In this document: piece by piece, positions 53,161 to 61,980 of the stretch
Numbering within the stretch: position 1 is the first letter of the stretch
Layout of the letters: the number at the start of each line of letters is the position of its first letter
NCBI GenBank assembly: GCA_027493935.1
Contig: JAOSJV010000012.1
Location: forward strand, 124,001-188,000
Length of the DNA stretch: 64,000 nucleotides
DNA from: Burkholderiales bacterium
GTDB lineage: Bacteria; Pseudomonadota; Gammaproteobacteria; Burkholderiales; SG8-39
Direction of reading: 5' to 3'
The notes under the pieces: model-generated
What the model saw: only the letters and a program-made list of their open reading frames with translations
Told to the model about the DNA's origin: nothing
Databases searched by the model: none
Program-made: the position numbers and the translations under genes

Positions 53161-53369
53161 GCGGCGCATATCCGCAGAAGCAGCCATTGCAGCGAGCACG
53201 CCCCCTTTCGCTCCTGCTCAAGGATGGATGCCGGCGAAGCCGGCGGGGTGGTTGACGAGCTTTCGCGGTTCGACACCACCCCGGCCGCTGCGCGGCCACC
53301 CCTCGGAGAGGAGGGGACAAGGCCTACCGCAGCCAACGAGATCAGACTTCACCGCTCACCGCTCACTGC

Positions 53370-54167
53370 TCACTCGAGCGAGAGCGTCAGCCCCGGCAAC
53401 TCGATCCCGAAAAGCGTCGTGGACCACGTCTCGCCCGGCGCGACCGGCAGCGCGGCAGTGAGCGTACCGGTGGTGACGATCTCGCCCGCGGCGACCGGGG
53501 GAAACTGCGGCAGCCCGCGCAGCGCCTCGACCAGGTGCGCCAGCGCGAGGAGCGGGCTGTCGAGGACGTTCGCGCCGCCGCCCTCGGCGCGCACGACGCC
53601 GCCGCGCGCGAGCGCGATCGTGAACTCGCGCAGCTTGCGCGCGCAGTCCGCGATCTCCGCCACCGGAATCTTCGGTCCGACGACGAGCGCGCCGTGCAGC
53701 CCGTTCACCGCGACCGTGTCGGCGACCTTGAACTTCCACTGCGGGAACGGGCTCTGCACGATCTCGAAGCCGAGCGCGATCCAGTCGAGCGAGGCGAGGA
53801 TCGCAGCCTCGTCGCGTGTCGTCGGCGGCGGTGCCTTGAAATGCAGCACGATCTCGGGCTCGATGCGCGGCTCGGGGAACTGCGCGACCGCTTGCGACGC
53901 CCGTGCGGCGTCGGCGTATCGCACCGTCGTATCGTAGACGAAGCCCCAGATCGGCTCGTACACCCCGTACTCGGCCCAGATCGTCCGGTTGGTGAACCCG
54001 ATCTTGCGGCCGACCGGGCGCGCGCCCTGCGCGACGCGTGCGCGGTGCAGCGCCTCGGTGACGCCGTAGGCGCGCGCGACGTCGAAGCCCGGCTCGGTCT
54101 GGGTGAGCGGTGCGAGCGGCCGATGCGCGGCCCAGGCGTCGAGCAGCCGCTGCGCCAGCGGGTCCAT
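53370..54167 (-). CDS. 2-keto-4-pentenoate hydratase / fumarylacetoacetate hydrolase-family protein
   Basis: GRKIGFTNRTIWAEYGVYEPIWGFVYD, EPRIEPEIVLHF, TTGTLTAALPVAPGETWSTTLFG. Confidence 0.87.
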   Translation of the reverse strand: MDPLAQRLLDAWAAHRPLAPLTQTEPGFDVARAYGVTEALHRARVAQGARPVGRKIGFTNRTIWAEYGVYEPIWGFVYDTTVRYADAARASQAVAQFPEPRIEPEIVLHFKAPPPTTRDEAAILASLDWIALGFEIVQSPFPQWKFKVADTVAVNGLHGALVVGPKIPVAEIADCARKLREFTIALARGGVVRAEGGGANVLDSPLLALAHLVEALRGLPQFPPVAAGEIVTTGTLTAALPVAPGETWSTTLFGIELPGLTLSLE

Positions 54168-54184
54168 TGCGCCCTCCCGCCCGC

Positions 54185-55447
54185 TCACACCTTGAAGCCG
54201 GCGGCGAGCTTCTTCGGCACCGCCACGTTCTTCAGGCGCACGTAATCCGGCAAGCCGTTGCGGTACGGCGGGTAGTCCTCGCCGAGGATCAACGGCGCGA
54301 GGTACTGGCGGCACTTTTCGGTGATGCCGAACCCGTCGGCGGCGATGAAGTCCGCCGGCATCAGCTTCTCGACGTTCGCCACCTTGTCGAGCGGGGCGGT
54401 GCCGACCTTCCACTTGTACGGCTTGTTCGAAACGCGCACGATGGTCGGCATCACCGCGTTGTGCCCCTTCAGGGCGAGCTCGACCGCCGCCTTCCCCATC
54501 GCGTAGGACTGCGCGACGTCGGTCCTCGAGGCGATGTGACGCGCCGCGCGCTGCAGGTAATCGGCGACCGCCCAGTGGTACTTCAGGTCCAGCCCGCTCT
54601 TCACCATGCTCGCGACCACCGGGGCGACGCCGCCGAGCTGGGCGTGGCCGAAGGCGTCGCGCAGCCCCTGGTCGGACAGGAACTTGCCGTCCGGCCCCTT
54701 CACGCCCTCGGACACGACGACCGAGCAGAAGCCGTGCTTCTTCACCGCGTCGTCGATCCGCGCCAGGAACTTCGCCTGGTCGAACACCACCTCCGGGAAC
54801 AGGATCAGGATCGGGAGCTCGAGCTCTTTCGTCGAGGCCATGCCGCCCGCCGCCGCGATCCACCCCGCATGGCGCCCCATGACCTCGACGATGAACACCT
54901 TGGTCGAGGTGAGCGCCATCGAGGCGACATCCAGCGTCGCCTCGCGCGTCGACACGGCGACGTACTTCGCCACCGAGCCGAACCCGGGACAGTTGTCGGT
55001 GATCGGGAGATCGTTGTCCACCGTCTTCGGCACGTGGATCGCCTGCAGCGGGTAGCCGAGCTTCCCGGCGAGCTGCGACACCTTCAGGCACGTGTCCGCC
55101 GAATCGCCGCCGCCGTTGTAGAAGAAGTAGCCGATGTCGTGCGCGCGGAACACCTCGAGCAGCCGTTCGTACTGCGCGGGGTCCTTCTCGAAGGGCTTCA
55201 GCTTGTAGCGGGCCGAGCCGAAGGCGCCGCCCGGGGTATGCTTGAGCGCGGCGATCGCGCGCGCGCTCTCTCGCCCGGTGTCGACCAGGTCCTCGGCGAG
55301 CGCGCCGATGATCCCGTTGCGCCCGGCGAAGACCTTGCCGATCTTGGACTTGTGCTTGCGCGCGGTCCCGATCACGCCGGCGGCGCTGGCGTTGATCACG
55401 GCGGTCACGCCGCCGGATTGCGCATAGAAGGCGTTCCTCGGCTTCAT
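54185..55447 (-). CDS. pfp: 6-phosphofructokinase, probably pyrophosphate-dependent
   Basis: NAFYAQSGGVTAVINASAAGVI, FFYNGGGDSADTCLKVS, HVPKTVDNDLPITDNCPGFGSVAKY (Asp and Lys at PPi-type positions). Confidence 0.9.
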   Translation of the reverse strand: MKPRNAFYAQSGGVTAVINASAAGVIGTARKHKSKIGKVFAGRNGIIGALAEDLVDTGRESARAIAALKHTPGGAFGSARYKLKPFEKDPAQYERLLEVFRAHDIGYFFYNGGGDSADTCLKVSQLAGKLGYPLQAIHVPKTVDNDLPITDNCPGFGSVAKYVAVSTREATLDVASMALTSTKVFIVEVMGRHAGWIAAAGGMASTKELELPILILFPEVVFDQAKFLARIDDAVKKHGFCSVVVSEGVKGPDGKFLSDQGLRDAFGHAQLGGVAPVVASMVKSGLDLKYHWAVADYLQRAARHIASRTDVAQSYAMGKAAVELALKGHNAVMPTIVRVSNKPYKWKVGTAPLDKVANVEKLMPADFIAADGFGITEKCRQYLAPLILGEDYPPYRNGLPDYVRLKNVAVPKKLAAGFKV

Positions 55448-55617
55448 GGGTATCCTCGATGGTCGCGGTGCGAATCGTACCGGCCGAATTATCGCCCGAG
55501 CGCGCCGCGGCGAGCGAGCACTTGATCTGGCGCAACGCCGCGGTGGCGTCCGCCGGGTACGTTCGGAGCCGGCCGGCATGCGCGCCGGCGCACGGTTAAG
55601 GCTACGATCCGCAGCCG

Positions 55618-57399
55618 ATGCAGGCCCACCAGACCGTTCCCCACCTGCGCGAGGTGATCGTGTTCCTCGCCGCTGCGGGCGTCATCGTGCCGTTGGTCTC
55701 GCGGCTGCGCGTGAGCCCGGTGCTCGGGTTTCTCGTGCTCGGCGCGCTGATCGGGCCCTACGGGCTGGGCCTGTTCGCCGACGAGATCGGTTTCCTGCGC
55801 TATGCGGTGATCGACGATCTCGCCGGCGTCCGGCCACTTGCCGAGCTCGGGATCGTCTTCCTGCTGTTCATGATCGGGCTCGAACTGTCGCCCGACCGGC
55901 TGTGGGCGCTGCGGCGCCTGGTCTTCGGGCTGGGCACGCTGCAAGTCGCCATCACCGCGGCCGTCGTCGGCCTGATCGCCTGGACCTTCGGCAATCCGCC
56001 CGCCTCGGCCCTGATTCTCGGGCTCGGCTTCGCGCTCTCGTCGACCGCGGTCGTCATGCAGCTGCTCGCGGAGCGCCGGGCGGTTGCGACCCCGCTCGGT
56101 CGCACGAGCTTCGCCATCCTGCTCCTGCAGGACCTCGCGGTGGTGCCGATCCTGGTGCTGATCGGACTGCTCGCCGCCCGCGCCGCCGACGACCTCCCGA
56201 TCGCCCTCGGGCTCGCGTTCGTCACCGCGCTCGCGGCCATCGCCGGCCTCGTCGTCGTCGGCCGCCTGCTGCTGCGGCCACTGCTCAGGCTCGCCAGCGC
56301 GACGCGCAGCCCGGAGCTGTTCATGGCGGTGACGCTGCTCACGGTGCTCGGCGCCGCCGCGATCACCGAACGGGCGGGCCTGTCGATGGCACTCGGCGCG
56401 TTCCTGGCCGGGCTGCTCCTTGCCGAGACCGAGTACCGGCACGAGGTCGAGGTCGATATCGAGCCGTTCAAGGGGCTCCTGCTCGGGCTTTTCTTCATGT
56501 CGGTGGGCATGGGCACCGACCTGCGCGTGGTGGCACAGGAGCCGGTCTGGCTGTTCGCCGCGGTGTTCGGGCTCCTTGCGGTGAAGGCGCCCATTATCGC
56601 CGGGCTCGCCCGGGCATTCGGGCTGCCGCGCCACGTCGCGGTCGAGGCCGGTCTGCTGCTCGGGCAAGGGGGCGAGTTCGCGTTCGTCGTCTTCGTGCTC
56701 GCCTCGGCGAGCGGTCTGCTCGCACGCGACACCGCACAATTCATGCTGATCGTGACCGCGCTCGGCATGATCGCAACGCCGGTGGTCGCCGGCTTCGCGC
56801 GCCGGGCGGGGCTCGCGCTCGAGCGACGCCACGCCGGCCGCACGGCGCAGCGCGATTTCCTGCCGCCGCGCGGGATCGCCGACCACGTGATCATCGCCGG
56901 ATTCGGCCGTGTCGGGCAGTTGCTCGCTCGTGTGTTCGATGCCTGCAATCAGGCCTACGTGGCGCTCGACGTGGACGCGGCGAACGTCGCGCAGCACCGC
57001 GCCAACGGGCTCCCGGTCTTCTACGGCGACGCGAGCCGGGTCGAGATCCTGCGGCGGATGCACGCCGAGCGCGCGCGCGCCGTGGTGGTGACGACCGACA
57101 GTCCGCTCGCCGCCCAGCACACGGTGCGCGCGGTGCGTAGCCGCTGGCCGCACCTGCTGGTGGTCGCGCGCGCGCGCGACGCGGCGCATGCCCGCCGCCT
57201 GCTCGAATGCGGTGCCTCCGAGGTCGTGCCGGAGACGGTCGAGGCGAGCCTGCAGCTCGCCGCCCGCGTGCTCGAGGCCGCCGGCGAGCCCGCCGAGGCG
57301 GTCGCGCAGTCGCTCGCCCAGCAGCGCGAGCTCGAACTCACCAAGCTCGAGTCCGCGGCCGAGGGCTCGCCGCGCCGCGTCCGGCAGGTGAGCGAATGA
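55618..57399 (+). CDS. CPA2 cation:proton antiporter with TrkA-N domain (KefB/YbaL-like)
   Basis: PLVSRLRVSPVLGFLVLGALIGPYGLGLF, SSTAVVMQLLAERR, C-terminal VIIAGFGRVGQLLARVFDA. Confidence 0.92.
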   Translation: MQAHQTVPHLREVIVFLAAAGVIVPLVSRLRVSPVLGFLVLGALIGPYGLGLFADEIGFLRYAVIDDLAGVRPLAELGIVFLLFMIGLELSPDRLWALRRLVFGLGTLQVAITAAVVGLIAWTFGNPPASALILGLGFALSSTAVVMQLLAERRAVATPLGRTSFAILLLQDLAVVPILVLIGLLAARAADDLPIALGLAFVTALAAIAGLVVVGRLLLRPLLRLASATRSPELFMAVTLLTVLGAAAITERAGLSMALGAFLAGLLLAETEYRHEVEVDIEPFKGLLLGLFFMSVGMGTDLRVVAQEPVWLFAAVFGLLAVKAPIIAGLARAFGLPRHVAVEAGLLLGQGGEFAFVVFVLASASGLLARDTAQFMLIVTALGMIATPVVAGFARRAGLALERRHAGRTAQRDFLPPRGIADHVIIAGFGRVGQLLARVFDACNQAYVALDVDAANVAQHRANGLPVFYGDASRVEILRRMHAERARAVVVTTDSPLAAQHTVRAVRSRWPHLLVVARARDAAHARRLLECGASEVVPETVEASLQLAARVLEAAGEPAEAVAQSLAQQRELELTKLESAAEGSPRRVRQVSE

Positions 57400-57430
57400 C
57401 CCGCGTGGCCGTTGCACGGAGCCGCACGCC

Positions 57431-57997
57431 ATGACCGGAGAGCGCCCGCCCGGCCGCCGCACCTGCCTCTACGACCGTCGGCAGCTCGAGACCAAGCTCG
57501 ACGACATGGCGCGCCAGGCCGCGGGCCTGCTCACCGCGCGCCACGAGGTCGTGCTGGTCGGGATCCGCCGCCGCGGCGTGCCGCTTGCCGAGATGCTGCG
57601 CGCGCGGCTCGCCGCGGGGTTCGGCTTTCCGCGCCTGCCGCTCGTCGAGCTCGCCATCAAGCGCTACGCGGACGATCTCACGCTGCTCTACCCGGAAACG
57701 CAGCTCGTCGAGGATCCGTCGCACGCCGGGCTCGATCTGCGCGGCAAGACGGTCGTCATCGTGGACGACGTGATGTACCAGGGGCACTCGATGCTGCGCG
57801 CGGTGGACTACCTCGCCGACAGGCAGCCGGCCGAGATGCGCACGGTGGTGCTGGTCGACCGCGACGTGGCGCGGCTGCCGGTGCGCACCGACATCTCGGG
57901 CGTGCGGCTGGACGTCGCGCCCGGCGATATCATCGAGTGCCACGTGCCGCCCTACGAGCCCGAGCTCGGGATCGAGCTGCTGCAGCCGACCCGGTGA
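57431..57997 (+). CDS. PyrR-like phosphoribosyltransferase
   Basis: VLVGIRRRGVPLAEMLRARL, KTVVIVDDVMYQGHSMLRAVDYL. Confidence 0.88.
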   Translation: MTGERPPGRRTCLYDRRQLETKLDDMARQAAGLLTARHEVVLVGIRRRGVPLAEMLRARLAAGFGFPRLPLVELAIKRYADDLTLLYPETQLVEDPSHAGLDLRGKTVVIVDDVMYQGHSMLRAVDYLADRQPAEMRTVVLVDRDVARLPVRTDISGVRLDVAPGDIIECHVPPYEPELGIELLQPTR

Positions 57998-58628
57998 TGT
58001 TCGAGGACCGCGCCGACGCCGCCCGGCGCCTCGCCGAAGCGCTCGCGCATTACCGCGGCAGGAATGCGCTGGTGCTCGCGATCCCGCGCGGCGCGGTCGC
58101 GATGGGGCGCACGATCGCGGACGCGCTCGGCGGCGAGCTCGACGTCGTGCTGGTGCGCAAGCTGCGGGCGCCTGGCGCACCCGAGTTCGCCGTCGGTGCG
58201 ATCGACGAGACCGGCTGGGCGTACATCGCCGCGCATGCGGCGAGCGCGGGCGCCGACGCGGCCTACCTGGAGCGCGAGAAGCAGGCGCAGCTCACCGCCC
58301 TGCGCCGGCGGCGCGGCGAATACACGCCCGCGCGGGCGCCGATCGACCCCGCCGGACGCGTTGCGATCGTCGTCGACGACGGGCTCGCGACGGGCGCGAC
58401 GATGATCGCGGCCCTGCACGCGGTTCGCGCGCGCGCGCCCCGCGCGGCTCGTCTGCGCGGTCCCGGTCGCGGCGCCGGAGAGCGTGGACGCCGTGCGCCC
58501 CCTACGCCGACGAAGTGGTCTGCCTCGAGGCTCCCCAGCGGTTCTTCGCGGTCGGCCAGTTCTACCGCAGGTTCGATCAGGTCGAGGACGACGAGGTGGT
58601 GCGGCTGCTCGCCGCCGCGCCGGGCTGA
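57997..58628 (+). CDS. Phosphoribosyltransferase-fold protein with two frameshifts (near 58450 and 58502)
   Basis: MFEDRADAARRLAEALAHYRGRNALVLAIPRGAVAMG.., VAIVVDDGLATGATMIAAL, then (after removing one C twice) ARLVCAVPVAAPESVDAVRPYADEVVCLEAPQRFFAVGQFYRRFDQVEDDEV. Confidence 0.87.
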
Positions 58629-58839
58629 CGCGGCGCGCGTCGGGCGGGCTCCGCTTCGGTCGCCCCCGCGGAGCCTGTGCCCGAACGCGGTCATCGGAGG
58701 GCGCGAGCTCGGAATGCGATCCCCCGCCCCTTCGGCCGCTTGCCGAATCCACGCTTGCGAGGCACGACGGCTTGCCTGCCGCCCGCGCAGTTTTCGCACC
58801 GCCGCGTTCGCGGGAGCGACGAACCCCTGCCGGGCCCTG

Positions 58840-59172
58840 CTACGCGCCGCGCGACTTCACCTCGCCGCGCTGGATGCGCAGCAGCTCTTCGAGCTGGCGG
58901 CGCGCGTCGTCGAACGCCTCGCGCACGGCGGCATAAGCGTCCTCGTCGTGCGCGCGGTTGACGACGATCTCGCGGCCGGGCACGCGCAGGTCGACGCGCA
59001 CACTGAACTCGCGCCCGTTCGACTGGTGACGCGACCGCTCCTCGACGACGACGCGGCAGCTGGTGATGTTCGCGCGCGTCGCCTCGAGCTTCGCGGCGCT
59101 CGCGTGAATCGCCGCCTCGAGCGGCTCGGACTGCCGGATGCCGCGAAACGTGACTTGCAGCGGGAGTTGCAT
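58840..59172 (-). CDS. hpf: HPF/RaiA-family ribosome hibernation factor (short form)
   Basis: MQLPLQVTFRGIRQSEPLEAAIHASAAKLEATRANITSCRVVVEERSRHQSNGREFSVRVDLRVPGREIVVNR. Confidence 0.87.
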   Translation of the reverse strand: MQLPLQVTFRGIRQSEPLEAAIHASAAKLEATRANITSCRVVVEERSRHQSNGREFSVRVDLRVPGREIVVNRAHDEDAYAAVREAFDDARRQLEELLRIQRGEVKSRGA

Positions 59173-59259
59173 CGTGACCTCTATCCCCTGGCAATCGCCG
59201 GCGGAGCGCCGGCATCGGTTCCAATCCAGCCCGCCCCGCGCGGCGGGCTTTGACCTCGA

Positions 59260-60269
59260 TCAATCCCCGCAGTGCGCCGCGGAAAGCTCGTCGCGCAGCT
59301 CGGCCTCGCGCTCGGTGTAGCGCGGCGAGAAGTGGAAGGGGACCACCCGCCGGGCGCGCGCCAGGCGCGCGATCGTGCCGGCCTGCCGCGCAGTGAGATG
59401 GAACTTGCGCGCCGCGTGGTCGGCGTCGGCGTTTAGGAACACCGACTCGATGAAGAGCTGGTCCGCGTCGGCGGCGAGCGCGGCGATGCGGCGCGCGTTC
59501 TCCTCGTGGTAGACGACGTCGGTGACGTAGGCGATCTTCTCGCCGGGCACGAGCCCGAGCACCTTTGTCTTGAGCTCCCCGAGCGGGAGCGTGCGCTCGT
59601 GCGGACCGTCGCGGTCGCGCCACCATGCCCGGATCGGCGTGCCTTCGGGGCGCCGGCGAACACCGCGTCCTTCAGCGCCTTGAGCCAGGGACCGGTCGGC
59701 AGGCCGAGCTCCGCCAGGCGGTTCTTCCACACGTTGACATGCATCTTCTCCTCCACCGCGAAGGCGAGGCATGCGGTCTTGTGATCGAGGAACTCGGCGC
59801 GCACGCTGAACGCCGGATCGTCCAGGAGCACGCCCGGCGGCAGGCGCGGCGCCGCGGCCGGCTCGCGCCGAAACCGCCGATGACAGCCGAAGCGCGCGGC
59901 GCGCATCGACCAGTCGGGGGCGACCTCGTGCACGGCGATGGCGAAGTCGACCGGGTAATTCTCGACGAGATTCCACGTGTACGCGGCGAGCTTGTGCTCG
60001 ACCTGCTCGAGGAACCCGGGCGGCCCGTAGAGCCGCACGCCCGTCTCGCGGCCGACGCATACGCGCAGCAGCCGGTCGAAGCCGTAGAAGTGGTCCATGT
60101 GCGTGTGCGAGACGAACACGTCCGACACGCGCAGCAGCTTCTTCGGCGGCAGCGCCGTGACATCGCCGAGGTCGAGGAGCAGCGCGCGGCGCTCGAACTT
60201 GAAATCGAGCAACAGCCCGGGGTCGCCGAACGGGCCGTTCACGAGCTCGGGGGAGAAGATCAGGCGCAC
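59260..60269 (-). CDS. MBL-fold ribonuclease Z-like protein, frameshift near 59650
   Basis: GDPGLLLDFKFERRALLLDLGDVTALPPKKLLRVSDVFVSHTHMDHFYGFDRLLRV, C-terminal VVPFHFSPRYTEREAEL; one C missing near 59650. Confidence 0.85.
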
Positions 60270-60370
60270 GGGAACTTCGGTGGGCAGCGGGCAGTGGACA
60301 GCGGCCGGCGGGCGGTCACGCGAGACCGGAGAGGGTAAACTCTCCGCAACCCCTTTCACTGCCGGCTGCC

Positions 60371-60625
60371 CTGTCCGTTTTTCCTGTCACCGTCGAGTGC
60401 TACGCCGGCTACCGCGGCGAGCAGGAGCCGCGGGCGTTCACGCTCGGCGAGCGGCGGCTGGAAGTCGCGGCGATCCAGGACCGCTGGCTCGCGCCGGAGC
60501 ACCGCTACTTCAAGGTCGCCGCGAGCGACGGCGACACCTATATTCTGCGCCACGACGCCCAGACCGGCGAGTGGACCCTGGGGGCGTTCCGGCGCGGGAT
60601 CGAGCGCGCAGCCAGTCAGGACTGA
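60371..60625 (+). CDS. Small hypothetical protein, not in ORF track (no ATG/GTG/TTG start in frame)
   Basis: Frame reads VFPVTVECYAGYRGEQEPRAFTLGERRLEVAAIQDRWLAPEHRYFKVAASDGDTYILRHDAQTGEWTLGAFRRGIERAASQD*. Confidence 0.5.
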   Translation: MSVFPVTVECYAGYRGEQEPRAFTLGERRLEVAAIQDRWLAPEHRYFKVAASDGDTYILRHDAQTGEWTLGAFRRGIERAASQD

Positions 60626-60909
60626 GCGCCGCGGGCGCCGCACCTGGGCGGCGCCGTGCGGTGCCAGATCAGCTCGCCGACGCGCCAGAGCCTGCGCACG
60701 CGGTGGTGCGGGACGGTGTGCACCGACCCGTCCGCCTCCACCGCCTCGATGGCGAAATGCGCGCCGGGCGCGAAGCCGATGCGCGCCAGCGCAGCGTCTG
60801 CCTCGGCGCCCGCCACCGGATGCCAGTAGCCGATCACGAACCTCGCGCGGCCGAACGCCGGTTCCCAGCGGATCCGTGCCGGCAGCTCGTGGATCGGCAT
60901 TTTCTTCAT
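60616..60909 (-). CDS. DUF504 / MJ1316-like domain protein (putative RNA cyclic-phosphate end recognition)
   Basis: MPIHELPARIRWEPAFGRARFVIGYWHPV..VPHHRVRRLWRVGELIWHR; start overlaps rtcA stop (ATGA). Confidence 0.7.
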   Translation of the reverse strand: MKKMPIHELPARIRWEPAFGRARFVIGYWHPVAGAEADAALARIGFAPGAHFAIEAVEADGSVHTVPHHRVRRLWRVGELIWHRTAPPRCGARGAQS

Positions 60910-61952
60910 GCAGCGCCGTCCGCTGTCGGGGTGATCGTGACCCGCACCCGCTCGCCGTCCTGCGCGTGACCGAAGCGCACCGGCAGGAACTGCTCGATCA
61001 GCCACATCGCAGTACGCGCATGGTCCGAGAGCTCGCGCGTCGTGAACGCCGAGGCGCCGCCGGCGAGCGCGAGATAGACGAGGAGCTGGTCCGCGGCGTG
61101 GCGGTCGAGCGCTGCGCCGCTCGCGAGGTCCGCGGCGAGCGCGCGCCCGACCGCGTCGCCGAGCGCCTCGGCACGCACGCCGCGCTCGGCGGCGCGGCCG
61201 GCGCCGAGCACGCTCGCCTCGGCGCGCGCCCAGACGACGATCGCCCCGCCTTGCGCGATCGCGTCGGCGCCGCCGAGGACCGCGGTCGCGATGCGCGCGT
61301 TCGCCGCGTCAGGGCCAAGCGCCTGGAGCGCCCCGGCGCGCATCCGCTCGGCGATGTGCGCCGGGAGATGCGCGACGTGCGCCGACCCGCGGAGCTCGAC
61401 GAGTGCGCCCGGCGCGTCGAGCGCGACGGCGCGCAGCCGGGCGGGCGTCACGTCGAGCGCGATCTCGCCGCCGCCGCGCGGAAAATAGCCGCGCCGCAGG
61501 ACGCGCCCGGCCACGCGCGCGCCCATGCGCGCGAGGTGCGGCAGCAGCACCTCGATGAGGTAGTCGGCGGGCGGCGCCTGGCGCACGTCGGTGCCCCCGA
61601 CCACCGTCACGCGCGAGGCGACCGGCGCCGCGAGCAGCACCGGAAGCGCCGCCTGCAGCACGAGCGTAGCGCTGCCGGCGGTGCCGACTTCGAAGCGGAA
61701 CGCGCCGCCGCGCGGCGCGCCGGGCGCGAAGGTGAAGCTCGTGGCACGCAGCGCGAGACCCTCGACCCGCGCATCGCAGAGCGCGGCGACCGCGCGCACC
61801 GCCGCGAGGTGCTGGGGCGCGAGCCCGGGCTTCTCGCGGCCCGCCCGAACGTTGAAGAGCCGGATCGGCGTGCCGGTCACCGCGGCCAGCGCCACGGCGG
61901 TACGCACGAGCTGGCCGCCGCCCTCGCCGTGCGCGCCGTCGATCTCGATCAC
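60906..61952 (-). CDS. rtcA: RNA 3'-terminal phosphate cyclase
   Basis: MIEIDGAHGEGGGQLVRTAVALAAVTGTPIRLFNVRAGREKPGLAPQHLAAV; HAADQLLVYLALAGG. Confidence 0.95.
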   Translation of the reverse strand: MIEIDGAHGEGGGQLVRTAVALAAVTGTPIRLFNVRAGREKPGLAPQHLAAVRAVAALCDARVEGLALRATSFTFAPGAPRGGAFRFEVGTAGSATLVLQAALPVLLAAPVASRVTVVGGTDVRQAPPADYLIEVLLPHLARMGARVAGRVLRRGYFPRGGGEIALDVTPARLRAVALDAPGALVELRGSAHVAHLPAHIAERMRAGALQALGPDAANARIATAVLGGADAIAQGGAIVVWARAEASVLGAGRAAERGVRAEALGDAVGRALAADLASGAALDRHAADQLLVYLALAGGASAFTTRELSDHARTAMWLIEQFLPVRFGHAQDGERVRVTITPTADGAA

Positions 61953-61980
61953 CGCACGGCCGGGCCCGGAAGTCCGGCGG

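Noticed and set aside
53370-55535. 721-aa minus-strand ORF suggesting a fusion with phosphofructokinase
   Set aside because: Only the C-terminal 265 aa is a real protein (hydratase); upstream part is the wrong frame of pfp.
55489-57462. 657-aa minus-strand ORF opposite the CPA2 antiporter
   Set aside because: Low-complexity antisense translation (E/R/H/D rich), typical of high-GC shadow ORFs.
58691-58840. Cold-shock domain fused downstream of HPF
   Set aside because: Sequence after the HPF stop was read in all minus frames; no CSD motif (e.g. GYGFI) found.
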